A DNA stretch of 34,944 bases from Lachnospiraceae bacterium. GTDB taxonomy: Bacteria; Bacillota; Clostridia; Lachnospirales; Lachnospiraceae. The stretch spans positions 1 through 34,944 of the forward strand of contig JAILAF010000053.1 of NCBI GenBank assembly GCA_024681775.1, in the 5' to 3' direction. The position numbers and the translations under genes are program-made. This document shows positions 26,546-34,481 of the stretch, one piece after another (positions within the stretch are counted from its first letter, which is position 1; each line of letters starts with the position of its first letter). The notes under the pieces were generated by a model, which worked only from the letters and a program-made list of their open reading frames with translations, had not been told where the DNA came from and made no database searches.

Positions 26546-26960
26546 ACTGGCAAAAAAAGGACTCCTCCTGGGCGGGATCGGGTTTGTGATCGGGCTCCTG
26601 ATCGGTCTGGGTGTATGGCTGGCCAGCTCCGGAGGACATCCGGTCCTGTCCGAGATTTCCCCCTTTGAACTGATCGTCGGCGGGATCTATGGCATGCTGG
26701 CCATGGGGGGATCCGTCTCCTATGATGTGGAGCACTGGAGCATTCTGCGCTGTACCCTCACGCATCTGGTTCCCACATTTCTGGGCTTCTATGTGATGGG
26801 ATTTGTCCATGGATGGCTGATCCCCGGAAGCGCCCTGTTCTGGATCATGACGGTCTGCTGGCTGGTGGCTTATCTGATCATCTGGCTGTCTCAGTATCTG
26901 ATCTGGCGCAAAAAGATCAAGGCCCTCAATGAGGAGCTGAAGAAAATGAAAAAAAGGTAA
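26538..26960 (+). CDS. DUF3021-family membrane protein, LytTR partner
   Basis: 140-aa membrane protein with four hydrophobic helices (about 8-29, 43-62, 75-97 and 100-125) and a basic, helical C-terminal tail (RKKIKALNEELKKMKKR) facing the cytoplasm. The layout and the SYDVEHWSILRCTLTHL segment fit DUF3021. In Firmicutes such genes usually follow a LytTR regulator gene; in comparable LytTR systems the membrane partner restrains the regulator. Start ATG 26538 is chosen because AAAGGAGG precedes it by 8 nt; it overlaps the regulator gene by 8 bases, so both are made together. I infer that it anchors or inhibits the LytTR output at the membrane. Direct interaction is not shown by the sequence. 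Confidence 0.84.
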   Translation: MNKLAKKGLLLGGIGFVIGLLIGLGVWLASSGGHPVLSEISPFELIVGGIYGMLAMGGSVSYDVEHWSILRCTLTHLVPTFLGFYVMGFVHGWLIPGSALFWIMTVCWLVAYLIIWLSQYLIWRKKIKALNEELKKMKKR

Positions 26961-26987
26961 CGCAGTGGAAAGAAAGAGGAGACCGAT

Positions 26988-27596
26988 ATGACGGTAGAGG
27001 AAAATCTGGCGGTACTCTCGGAACTTGGCCTGGATACCCAGTCGGGGATCACCTATACCGGAGGGCCGGAAAAATATATCGCAGCGATCCAGCGGTTTTT
27101 CAAAAGTTTTGAAAAGAACAGGGGGAAGGTGCTCTCGTTTTTTGAGGCGAAGGACTATGAGAGCCTGATGATCACGGTGCACGCTCTGAAGAGCAACGCC
27201 GGGATGATCGGAGCGGATCCCTTAAGCAAGGCGTTTGAAGCGCTGGAGATGGCGGCTAAGGGAAATGACATCGCTTATATCGAGGCAAATACGGAACAGA
27301 CGCTGGAGGATTACGCGCGTCTGGTGGGAGCACTGGAGCCGGTGGGAGCCGGTGAGACCGTAAAGCCGGCGGATGAACTGACCGCATCCCAGGCCCGGGA
27401 AGTGGCAGATGCCCTGCTGGCGGCGCTGGATGATTTTGATGATGAGCAGGCCGGAAAACTTGCGGAGAAGCTTTCCGGATACCCGTTCCGGATGACGCAG
27501 GCTGGGATGCTCCGGCAGGTCCGGGACCGGATCGCGGATTTTCTCTATGATGAGGCAGCGGAACTGGTACGGCAGATCGCGGAAACCATTGAGTAA
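26988..27596 (+). CDS. Stand-alone histidine phosphotransfer (Hpt) protein
   Basis: 202-aa soluble protein. An Hpt four-helix domain occupies about 20-115 with phospho-accepting His65 in the canonical HALKSNAGMIGA motif. A second helical segment (about 130-202, EVADALLAALDDFDDEQAGKLAEKL) follows; similar tails occur after Hpt domains in clostridial hybrid kinases. There is no membrane segment and no kinase domain. It sits 27 bases after the DUF3021 gene and 17 before the first hybrid kinase, with AGAGGAG as ribosome site. Since neither kinase carries its own Hpt, this protein is the natural shuttle from their receiver domains to the receiver of the GGDEF-LytTR regulator. Confidence 0.93.
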   Translation: MTVEENLAVLSELGLDTQSGITYTGGPEKYIAAIQRFFKSFEKNRGKVLSFFEAKDYESLMITVHALKSNAGMIGADPLSKAFEALEMAAKGNDIAYIEANTEQTLEDYARLVGALEPVGAGETVKPADELTASQAREVADALLAALDDFDDEQAGKLAEKLSGYPFRMTQAGMLRQVRDRIADFLYDEAAELVRQIAETIE

Positions 27597-27613
27597 GGAA
27601 AGCTGGTGCGGAA

Positions 27614-30139
27614 TTGAAAAAGATCAGACTCGCATTGTCCGTGATACTGATCCTGGTATTCGGATATATCTTCATCGGGGAACTGGTTTTCCCGGCAGAT
27701 ACGCCTCTCAACGGGCGGATCTGTGATACGCTTCCCGGAGACCGGTGGGTGCAGGTCCTTGACGACGGCAGCCGGGTCCCCTTTGCAGTGCCCGGTCGGA
27801 CGGAGGGGGACATTGTTCTGGAAACCACGATCCCGGAGGAGTTTGACCGGGACTACAGCGTGCTTTGTCTGCGGGGCATGGATCTTTGCGTTTATGTGGG
27901 AGACGAGCTCCGGGCACAGTATAAGACCACGGACTACGCCCTGCTTGGGGACCGGTCCGCGGAGTGCTATGTCTTTGCCTCCGTCTATCCGGAGGATGCG
28001 GGGAAGACCCTCCGGGTCTGTTATGAATACAATTCCGGCATGGTCTATGAGGTCTACATCGGAACCCGGATCGGGATCCTGGCAGAGCTGTTCCACCAAT
28101 ACGGGCTGGAGCTGTTTGCGGGACTGTCCATCCTGCTCCTGGGCGTCATCTGCCTCATCGCCTCCGTCACCTACAAATGCATCCACAAAACCTATCTGGA
28201 GCTGGAGCACCTGTCCATCGGTGTCATCATCGGGGCCTGCTGGGTGCTGTCCAATTCCATCTTCCGGCAGCTCTATACCAGAAATATCTCCGTTATGTCG
28301 GATATCCCGTTCCTCATGGTGATGATCATGCCGCTGCCCTTTTTTGTCTTTATCGACTCCCTGCAGGAGGGCAGATACCGGAAGGCCAATCTGGCGGTCA
28401 GTATTCTGGAGATCGCCGATTTTCTGGTCTGCATTGCCCTGTTCGTGTCGGGAAAGGTCCCCCTGGTCCGGAGCTTTCCGATTTATGCCCTGTGTGCGCT
28501 CATCGCCATCATCGTGATGTTTGCCACCATCATCCTGGACGCCCGGAAAGGCCTGCTTGGAAGCTACCGCGTGGTGGCCGTGGGTTTTGCCCTTTTGGCC
28601 GTCGCAGCCGTCATCCAGATCCTGGTGTATCAATTCGCACACAACGGCGTTTTCTCCGGACTGTTCATGGCCTTCGGACTGTTCGGATTCATGATCTGCG
28701 CCATCATTCATACCATCAAGCAGCTCATTGCCATCCGCCTGCATGCCAATGAGCTGATGCACAAAAGTCAGGCGAAGGACGACTTTCTGGCGAACATGTC
28801 CCATGAGATCCGAACGCCCTTAAACGGGATCCTGGGGATGGATGAGATGATCCTCCGGGACACCCGGGAAAACAGGGTGCGGCAGTATGCCCTGGAGATC
28901 CGCAGCGCGGGGAACACCTTGCTTTCCATCATCAATGACATCCTGGATCTGTCCAAGATCGAGTCCGGGAGCTTTGAGATCATCCCGGTGGAATACGACC
29001 TGGCGTCGGTCCTGAATGATGTGCTGAACATGACCCGGCACCGCGCACAGAAAAAAGATCTGACCTATGATCTGAAGGTGTCGGAGAAGATCCCCTCCAG
29101 GCTCTTCGGTGACGAGATCCGGATCCGGCAGATCCTCTTAAACCTCATCAACAATGCCATCAAATATACGGAAAAAGGCGGTGTCACCATCGAGATCACC
29201 TCGGAGCCGGCCATGATGGGAAACGATGCGAATCTCATCTTTCGGGTGTCGGATACGGGCATCGGGATCCGGGACGAGGACCGGGAAAAGCTGTTTAAGA
29301 GCTTTTCCAGACTGGAGGAGCGGAGAAACCGCAGCATCGAGGGAACCGGGCTGGGTCTGCATATCACCATGCTCCTTCTCCAGATGATGGAGGGGCAGAT
29401 CGAAGTCGAGAGCGAGTATGGGAAGGGCAGCACCTTTACGGTCACTGTCCCCCAGCGGGTGGTGAGCGCGCAGCCTCTGGGAGATTTTTCCAGAGCGGTG
29501 CGCAGTTATCTGAACCACATCGAAACAGATGAAGTGTGTCTCTATGCGCCGGAAGCACATGTGCTGGTGGTGGATGACAACGAGATGAATCTGGAGGTCA
29601 TGGAAGGACTTCTGCGGGATACTGCGGTCAAAACAGACCTGGTGAACTCCGGAGCGGCCTGCATCGAAGCGGTAGCGCAGACAAAATACGACTGCATCCT
29701 GCTGGACCAGATGATGCCGGAGCTGAGCGGAGAGGAGACGCTGAAGGAACTGAAAGCAAGAGGCCTCCTTGGCGGAACGCCCGTCATCGCACTGACGGCG
29801 GACGCCATCATCGGTGCCAGGGAAAACTATCTGGCAAAGGGCTTTACAGACTATCTGAGCAAGCCGGTCAAATATGACAAGCTCGAGCAGATCCTGCGGG
29901 AGTATATTCCGAAAGAAAAGCAGCAGATCCGGCAGTCGGAGGAGCAGCTCCCGGTCCTGGTGATCTGGGGAACGGATCCGGAACTGCTGCGGGCGGAAAA
30001 AGAGCGGCTGGACGGTATTTATAAATGCGTCTGTATCACGGGAAGCGCCGCTGCCGAAAAGTATCTGGAAAAGCACAGCCCGGTGGCTGTAATGCATGTA
30101 ACGGCGGGGCCTGCGCAGGCGCCGGGATCGGAGAGTTGA
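27614..30139 (+). CDS. Hybrid histidine kinase 1, seven-helix (7TMR-DISM-like) sensor
   Basis: 841-aa membrane kinase. TM1 about 5-22; an extracytoplasmic beta-rich domain about 25-160 (jelly-roll-like, several Tyr/Cys); a block of about seven helices 163-376; HisKA with His397 (ANMSHEIRTPLNG); ATPase domain with N-box (LINNAIKYTEKGG), DTGIGI and GTGLGL; receiver about 649-765 with phospho-Asp698 (LLDQMMPELSG). After it, residues 779-829 resemble the first half of another receiver (strand, helix, strand, helix, strand) without acidic residues. The start is TTG at 27614, because the basic signal-like N-terminus (KKIRLALSV) needs it; GGTG precedes it closely. The layout resembles 7TMR-DISM sensors. 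Ligand unknown. Confidence 0.92.
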   Translation: MKKIRLALSVILILVFGYIFIGELVFPADTPLNGRICDTLPGDRWVQVLDDGSRVPFAVPGRTEGDIVLETTIPEEFDRDYSVLCLRGMDLCVYVGDELRAQYKTTDYALLGDRSAECYVFASVYPEDAGKTLRVCYEYNSGMVYEVYIGTRIGILAELFHQYGLELFAGLSILLLGVICLIASVTYKCIHKTYLELEHLSIGVIIGACWVLSNSIFRQLYTRNISVMSDIPFLMVMIMPLPFFVFIDSLQEGRYRKANLAVSILEIADFLVCIALFVSGKVPLVRSFPIYALCALIAIIVMFATIILDARKGLLGSYRVVAVGFALLAVAAVIQILVYQFAHNGVFSGLFMAFGLFGFMICAIIHTIKQLIAIRLHANELMHKSQAKDDFLANMSHEIRTPLNGILGMDEMILRDTRENRVRQYALEIRSAGNTLLSIINDILDLSKIESGSFEIIPVEYDLASVLNDVLNMTRHRAQKKDLTYDLKVSEKIPSRLFGDEIRIRQILLNLINNAIKYTEKGGVTIEITSEPAMMGNDANLIFRVSDTGIGIRDEDREKLFKSFSRLEERRNRSIEGTGLGLHITMLLLQMMEGQIEVESEYGKGSTFTVTVPQRVVSAQPLGDFSRAVRSYLNHIETDEVCLYAPEAHVLVVDDNEMNLEVMEGLLRDTAVKTDLVNSGAACIEAVAQTKYDCILLDQMMPELSGEETLKELKARGLLGGTPVIALTADAIIGARENYLAKGFTDYLSKPVKYDKLEQILREYIPKEKQQIRQSEEQLPVLVIWGTDPELLRAEKERLDGIYKCVCITGSAAAEKYLEKHSPVAVMHVTAGPAQAPGSES

Positions 30140-30142
30140 CGG

Positions 30143-32554
30143 ATGGAGGAACTGGAAACAGGAAAAAAAGAAGAGGCCAAAAAGGGATCCGGTGGCAGGA
30201 AAAACAGCATGCTTCTGCCTCTTTTGCTGGTTTTTCTCTTCGTGGCCGTGATGGTCATCTACGCCTCGCGGATGATGTACCGGGCAGCCGTCTCCAACGC
30301 GGCGGCGGTGATGGAGGACCGGATGCTGGGCGTCTCCTCCATGATCGAAAACCACATCGGAACGGCGGAGAATGTGCTCCATGTGACGGCGGACTCCGTG
30401 TATCACATGCTCATCAGCGGTTCCACCCCCGCGCGGATCCATGAATTTCTGGTGGAGGAGACCGACAACATTTCTCATCATTTTAATCCCAACTTCAACG
30501 GCCTCTACGGATATATCATGACCAAGTATCTGGACGGGCTGAACTGGGAACCGCCGGAAGATTATGACCCTCGGACCCGGGACTGGTACATCAGCGCAAA
30601 AGAGGCCGACGGAGAGGTGGTGATCGTCCCGCCTTATGTGGATGCCCAGACCGGGGAGATCATCATATCCGTGTGCCGGATGCTGCCGGACCGGCAGAAT
30701 GTCCTGTCCCTGGACGTGTTCCTGAACGATATTCAGGAGATGGTCCGGGAACTGAACATCGGCGGCAAGGGATACGGTTTCGTGGTGGATGATAACGGAC
30801 TGTTCATTGCGCACCGGGAGGAAAGTCTGCGGGGGACGATGATGACGGATACCCCGGAGGGAGCCGCCTTTCTCCAGATCATCCGGGAGAAGGGACCTTC
30901 CACCTATACCTGCACCTGCTACGGGGAGAAGAGCACCGTGTATGTGACCCGTGTGCTGGATCTGTGGTATGTGGTGATGGTAGTCAGCAACCGGGAGCTC
31001 TATGCGGATGTTCGGGGGCAGCTGAGCCTGAACGTCTTTATCAGTACCCTCATCTTCCTGGTGATCGCGGTCTTCTCCTACAACATTTACCGGAATGAAA
31101 GACGCTATACCAGAAAAATGCAGGAGATGCGTCTGGAGGAGCAGAAAGCATCCTACGAGCGGCGGATGCTGGAACTGGAAAAGGATGCGGCCAATGCCTC
31201 CAACAAGGCCAAGAGCGATTTCCTCGCCCGCATGTCCCATGAGATCCGGACCCCCATGAATGCCATCATCGGCATGGACGAGATGATCCTGCGGGAACCG
31301 GTCAGCCAGCGGGTGCGAAAATATGCCATGGACATTCGAAGCGCCGGCAAGACCCTCCTGTCCCTCATCAATGATATCCTCGATCTGTCCAAGATCGAGT
31401 CCGGGAAGATGGAACTGGTTCCCGTGGAGTACGGCTTTGCCTCCGTCTTAAACGATGTGGTGAACATGACCAGGGAAAGAGCGCGGGATAAGGGACTGGA
31501 ATATCATCTGCAGGTATCCCCGGAGATCCCGTCGCTTCTGTGCGGAGATGAGATCCGGGTCCGGCAGGTGATGCTGAACCTCATCGGAAATGCCATCAAG
31601 TATACCCAGAAAGGGAGCGTCACCGTGGATGTTTCCTTTGAATCCGGATCCGGCATGCTGCAGATCATCGTAGCCGACACGGGCATCGGGATCCGGGAGG
31701 AGGACCGGGCCAAGCTCTTCGGTGCTTTCCAGAGGCTGGAGGAGGACCGGAACAGAAAAGTAGAGGGAACCGGTCTGGGGCTGAACATCACCCTGCAGCT
31801 CCTCAAGATGATGGAGGGCAGCATCGATGTGGCCAGCGTATATGGGGAGGGAACGACCTTCACTGCCCGGATGAAGCAGCGGGTGATCGATCCGGCTCCC
31901 ATCGGAGATTTTGCTGTCCAACTGGCGGATCTGCAGGATCAGCAGGAGAACTACAGTGCAACCTTTACCGCACCGAAGGCCCGGCTGCTGGTGGTGGATG
32001 ACAACGAGATGAACCTGGAGGTCATTTCCTCGCTTCTGGAGGAGACGAAGATTCAGGTGACCACAGCAGAGTCCGGCCGGGAATGCCTCGCTCTTATGCA
32101 GGAGGAGCGCTTTGATCTGGTCCTGCTGGATCAGATGATGCCCGGCATGTCGGGAGTGGAGACCCTGGAAATCCTGCGCAAGCAGCATCTGGCGGATGAT
32201 ACACCCGTGGTGGCCCTGACGGCAGATGCCATCGTGGGAGCCCGGGAGAACTACCTGCGGGAGGGTTTTGCGGATTATCTGAGTAAACCCGTCATGTACC
32301 GGGCACTGGAAGAAGTCCTGCGCAGGCTCTTAAATCCCGCCCTTGTGGAGGAGATTTCAAGCAGCAAGGAGACTTCCCGCGATGCAAAGGCCCCGGGCAG
32401 TACAGGGGAAGGAGAGACACCGGTGGTCATCGGTATCAGTCCCTCCTCCGAAAAGCTGCGGGAGCTTAAAACCCTTCTGGGAAGCGGATATAAAGGCGTT
32501 TTCGTGAAGGATATGGAGAGCGCCGCCAGATATGTGGAAAAGAACAGAAGATAA
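30143..32554 (+). CDS. Hybrid histidine kinase 2, dCache_1 sensor with amino-acid motif
   Basis: 803-aa membrane kinase. TM1 about 23-41; dCache_1 domain about 45-290; TM2 about 296-315; coiled coil about 318-350; HisKA with His366 (RMSHEIRTPMNA); ATPase domain with N-box IGNAIKYTQKG, DTGIGI and GTGLGL; receiver about 614-730 with phospho-Asp663. The Cache domain carries Tyr141, Arg146, Trp148, Tyr149 and Asp191, the spacing of the amino-acid-binding signature of dCache_1 domains, so an amino acid or amine ligand is predicted. A tail at 759-803 is again receiver-like and stops after the second helix. The cytoplasmic half is closely similar to kinase 1. It starts 3 bases after kinase 1. Confidence 0.93.
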   Translation: MEELETGKKEEAKKGSGGRKNSMLLPLLLVFLFVAVMVIYASRMMYRAAVSNAAAVMEDRMLGVSSMIENHIGTAENVLHVTADSVYHMLISGSTPARIHEFLVEETDNISHHFNPNFNGLYGYIMTKYLDGLNWEPPEDYDPRTRDWYISAKEADGEVVIVPPYVDAQTGEIIISVCRMLPDRQNVLSLDVFLNDIQEMVRELNIGGKGYGFVVDDNGLFIAHREESLRGTMMTDTPEGAAFLQIIREKGPSTYTCTCYGEKSTVYVTRVLDLWYVVMVVSNRELYADVRGQLSLNVFISTLIFLVIAVFSYNIYRNERRYTRKMQEMRLEEQKASYERRMLELEKDAANASNKAKSDFLARMSHEIRTPMNAIIGMDEMILREPVSQRVRKYAMDIRSAGKTLLSLINDILDLSKIESGKMELVPVEYGFASVLNDVVNMTRERARDKGLEYHLQVSPEIPSLLCGDEIRVRQVMLNLIGNAIKYTQKGSVTVDVSFESGSGMLQIIVADTGIGIREEDRAKLFGAFQRLEEDRNRKVEGTGLGLNITLQLLKMMEGSIDVASVYGEGTTFTARMKQRVIDPAPIGDFAVQLADLQDQQENYSATFTAPKARLLVVDDNEMNLEVISSLLEETKIQVTTAESGRECLALMQEERFDLVLLDQMMPGMSGVETLEILRKQHLADDTPVVALTADAIVGARENYLREGFADYLSKPVMYRALEEVLRRLLNPALVEEISSSKETSRDAKAPGSTGEGETPVVIGISPSSEKLRELKTLLGSGYKGVFVKDMESAARYVEKNRR

Positions 32555-32575
32555 CGGGATAGAAGGAGAGCGCAT

Positions 32576-33892
32576 ATGAAAAAGAAGATTTTAAGCCTTC
32601 TGCTGGCAGCCGCGATGGCTCTGGCACTGGCTGCCTGCGGATCCCGGCCGGCCGCGCAGACGCCGGATCCCGGTAATACTACTGCAGCCACAGAGGAACA
32701 GACCGGTCCCGGGACGGATGCAGGGGCGGATCCCGCCGGGGCAGAGAGCGCTGCGGTGACAGAGCCGGATGGTACGGACTACCGCATCGGGATCGTGACC
32801 GGGTCCATGGCCCAGTCCGAGGATGACAGACGGGGCGCGGAAGCCTTTCGGGAAAAATATGGCGAGGAACAGGTCACCCTGGCCATCTATCCGGACAATT
32901 TCGAAGAGGAATATGACACTACGGTGCAGACCATCGTAAACCTGGCAGAGGATCCGAAGATGAAGGCCATCATCGTAAACCAGGCGGTACCCGGAACCGC
33001 GGAGGCCTTCCGGCAGATCCGGCAGATCCGCCCGGATATCATCTGCATCGCCGGGGAGGCGCACGAGGACATTCCGGAGATCAGCGAAGTGGCGGATCTG
33101 GTAGTGCTCAATGACTTTGTGGCCAGAGGGTATCTCATTGTACGCTCCGCGCATGAACTGGGGTGTGATACCTTTGTCCACATCTCCTTTGAGCGCCATC
33201 TGTCCTACGATACCATCGCCAGAGAAGTGGCCATCATGAAGGCAGCCTGTGAGGAATTCGGCATGACCTTTGCCATGGAGGAAGCGCCGGATCCCATCAC
33301 GGAGGTGGGAGTTCCGGGAGCCCAGGCCTACATCACGGAGCATGTGCCCGGGTGGCTGGAGACCTACGGGACGCAGACGGCGTTCTTCTGCACCAACGAT
33401 GCCCATACGGAACCGCTGATCCGGGAGCTGTTAAAGCTCGGGGGATTTTTTATCGAAGCGGACCTTCCCTCTCCCATGATGGGATACCCCGGGGCACTGG
33501 ATCTGGATCTGACCGAGGAATCGGGAGATTTCGAGAAGATCCTGCGGACCGTGGAGCATGCGGTCTGTGAAAAGGGCGGAGCCGGCCGGTTCGGAACCTG
33601 GGCTTATTCCTACAGTTATACCGTCTCGGCCGGACTGGCAGAGCATGTGCGGAACGTGATCCTGGGAGAGGCGAGTCTTACGGACAACGGTGACATTGCC
33701 AAAGCCTTTCAGGTATTCTCCCCCGGCGCAGACTGGAACGGCAGCAAATACATCGATACGGCGACCGGCAAGACGGTGAGCAATACGATCCTCATCTATC
33801 AGGACACCTATATCATGGGAGACCCCGGATATTATATGGGAAGCACCAAGGTGGCGGTGCCGGAGAAGTACTTTATCCTTGGCGGGCCCTGA
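32576..33892 (+). CDS. DUF3798-type binding lipoprotein
   Basis: 438-aa exported lipoprotein. Signal peptide with lipobox LAAC (Cys21); a low-complexity Pro/Thr/Ala/Gly-rich linker about 22-62; then a periplasmic-binding-protein-like fold about 65-430 (YRIGIVTGSMAQSEDDRRGAE, MKAIIVNQAVPGT, CDTFVHISFERHLSY, FFCTNDAHTEPLI). This matches DUF3798, whose members are usually next to ABC transporter genes. Here no transporter gene is adjacent; the gene is the last of the phosphorelay operon, 21 bases after kinase 2, with AAGGAG before the ATG. I infer that it captures a ligand for one of the two kinases. It could still serve a transporter encoded elsewhere. The fold is fairly clear; the ligand is unknown. 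Confidence 0.86.
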   Translation: MKKKILSLLLAAAMALALAACGSRPAAQTPDPGNTTAATEEQTGPGTDAGADPAGAESAAVTEPDGTDYRIGIVTGSMAQSEDDRRGAEAFREKYGEEQVTLAIYPDNFEEEYDTTVQTIVNLAEDPKMKAIIVNQAVPGTAEAFRQIRQIRPDIICIAGEAHEDIPEISEVADLVVLNDFVARGYLIVRSAHELGCDTFVHISFERHLSYDTIAREVAIMKAACEEFGMTFAMEEAPDPITEVGVPGAQAYITEHVPGWLETYGTQTAFFCTNDAHTEPLIRELLKLGGFFIEADLPSPMMGYPGALDLDLTEESGDFEKILRTVEHAVCEKGGAGRFGTWAYSYSYTVSAGLAEHVRNVILGEASLTDNGDIAKAFQVFSPGADWNGSKYIDTATGKTVSNTILIYQDTYIMGDPGYYMGSTKVAVPEKYFILGGP

Positions 33893-33911
33893 TGCATGGG
33901 ATAGCGAAAAC

Positions 33912-33960
33912 AAAAAAGGAGTCAGAGAACCGGCACCATTGGTTTCCCTGGCTCCTTTTA
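33912..33960 (+). terminator. Terminator of the phosphorelay operon
   Basis: Long hairpin: AAAAGGAG (33914-33921) with CTCCTTTT (33952-33959), continued inward by TCAG/CTGG and GAACC/GGTTTC pairings. A-run and T-run flank it, so it may act in both directions. Confidence 0.82.
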
Positions 33961-33991
33961 TCAATGCTGCAGACATTTATGGAAAGGAGGG

Positions 33992-34031
33992 TTGACATTC
34001 GGTTCCCAAAGTGTATATATTGAATATACAC
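33992..34031 (+). promoter_or_regulatory. Promoter and palindromic operator of the GntR-ABC operon
   Basis: Perfect -35, TTGACA (33992-33997). A perfect palindrome, GTGTATAT (34011-34018) and ATATACAC (34024-34031) with a 5-nt spacer, covers the -10 (TATATA at 34014 or TATATT at 34016). A repressor bound there would block RNA polymerase; autoregulation by the YtrA-like protein encoded next is the obvious reading. Confidence 0.75.
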
Positions 34032-34091
34032 AATATGACAACCGGAAGGCCTGGCCACCTTCCGCCAATTGCGCAAAAAAGGGAAAAATCC

Positions 34092-34481
34092 ATGGATATC
34101 ATTATCAACAATTCCTCGGGCGTGCCCATTTACGAGCAGATCGAGGAGCAGATCAAAGAGCAGATCCTGTCGGGAGAACTGCGCGAAGGGGACGCCCTTC
34201 CCTCCATGCGGGTCCTGGCGAAGGATCTGAAGATCAGCATCATCACCACCAAGAGAGCATACGAAGACCTGGAGCGGGACGGCTACACCGAATCCGTTGT
34301 GGGGAAGGGCAGCTTCGTGAAGGGCGTAAGCACCGAACTGCTGAAGGAAAATATGCGCTTCGCCATTGAGGAATTCCTGGATAAGGCGGTGGACAAAGCC
34401 CTCCTGGGGAAGATTTCCCTGGAGGAGATGGAGGAGATGCTGCGCCTGATCTATGGCGAGAAGGCTGAGGGAAAACGATGA
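34092..34481 (+). CDS. GntR-family repressor, YtrA subfamily
   Basis: 129-aa transcription factor with an N-terminal winged helix (about 10-76: PIYEQIEEQIKEQILSGEL, GDALPSMRVLAKDLKISIITTKRAYEDLE, GKGSFVKG) and a short helical C-terminal dimerisation segment (about 80-129). The short tail without a ligand-binding domain is typical of YtrA. Such repressors sit in front of ABC transporter genes that respond to cell-wall antibiotics or other envelope stress. I take ATG 34092 as the start because it matches the family N-terminus (MDIIINNSSGVPIYEQI); the frame opens upstream through the operator, which cannot be coding. Its stop overlaps the ATPase start (ATGA). Confidence 0.93.
   Translation: MDIIINNSSGVPIYEQIEEQIKEQILSGELREGDALPSMRVLAKDLKISIITTKRAYEDLERDGYTESVVGKGSFVKGVSTELLKENMRFAIEEFLDKAVDKALLGKISLEEMEEMLRLIYGEKAEGKR

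Noticed and set aside
29138-31240. Open frame of 700 codons on the reverse strand opposite the two hybrid kinases
   Set aside because: The forward kinases have all catalytic motifs; the antisense product is His/Arg-rich with no recognisable domain.
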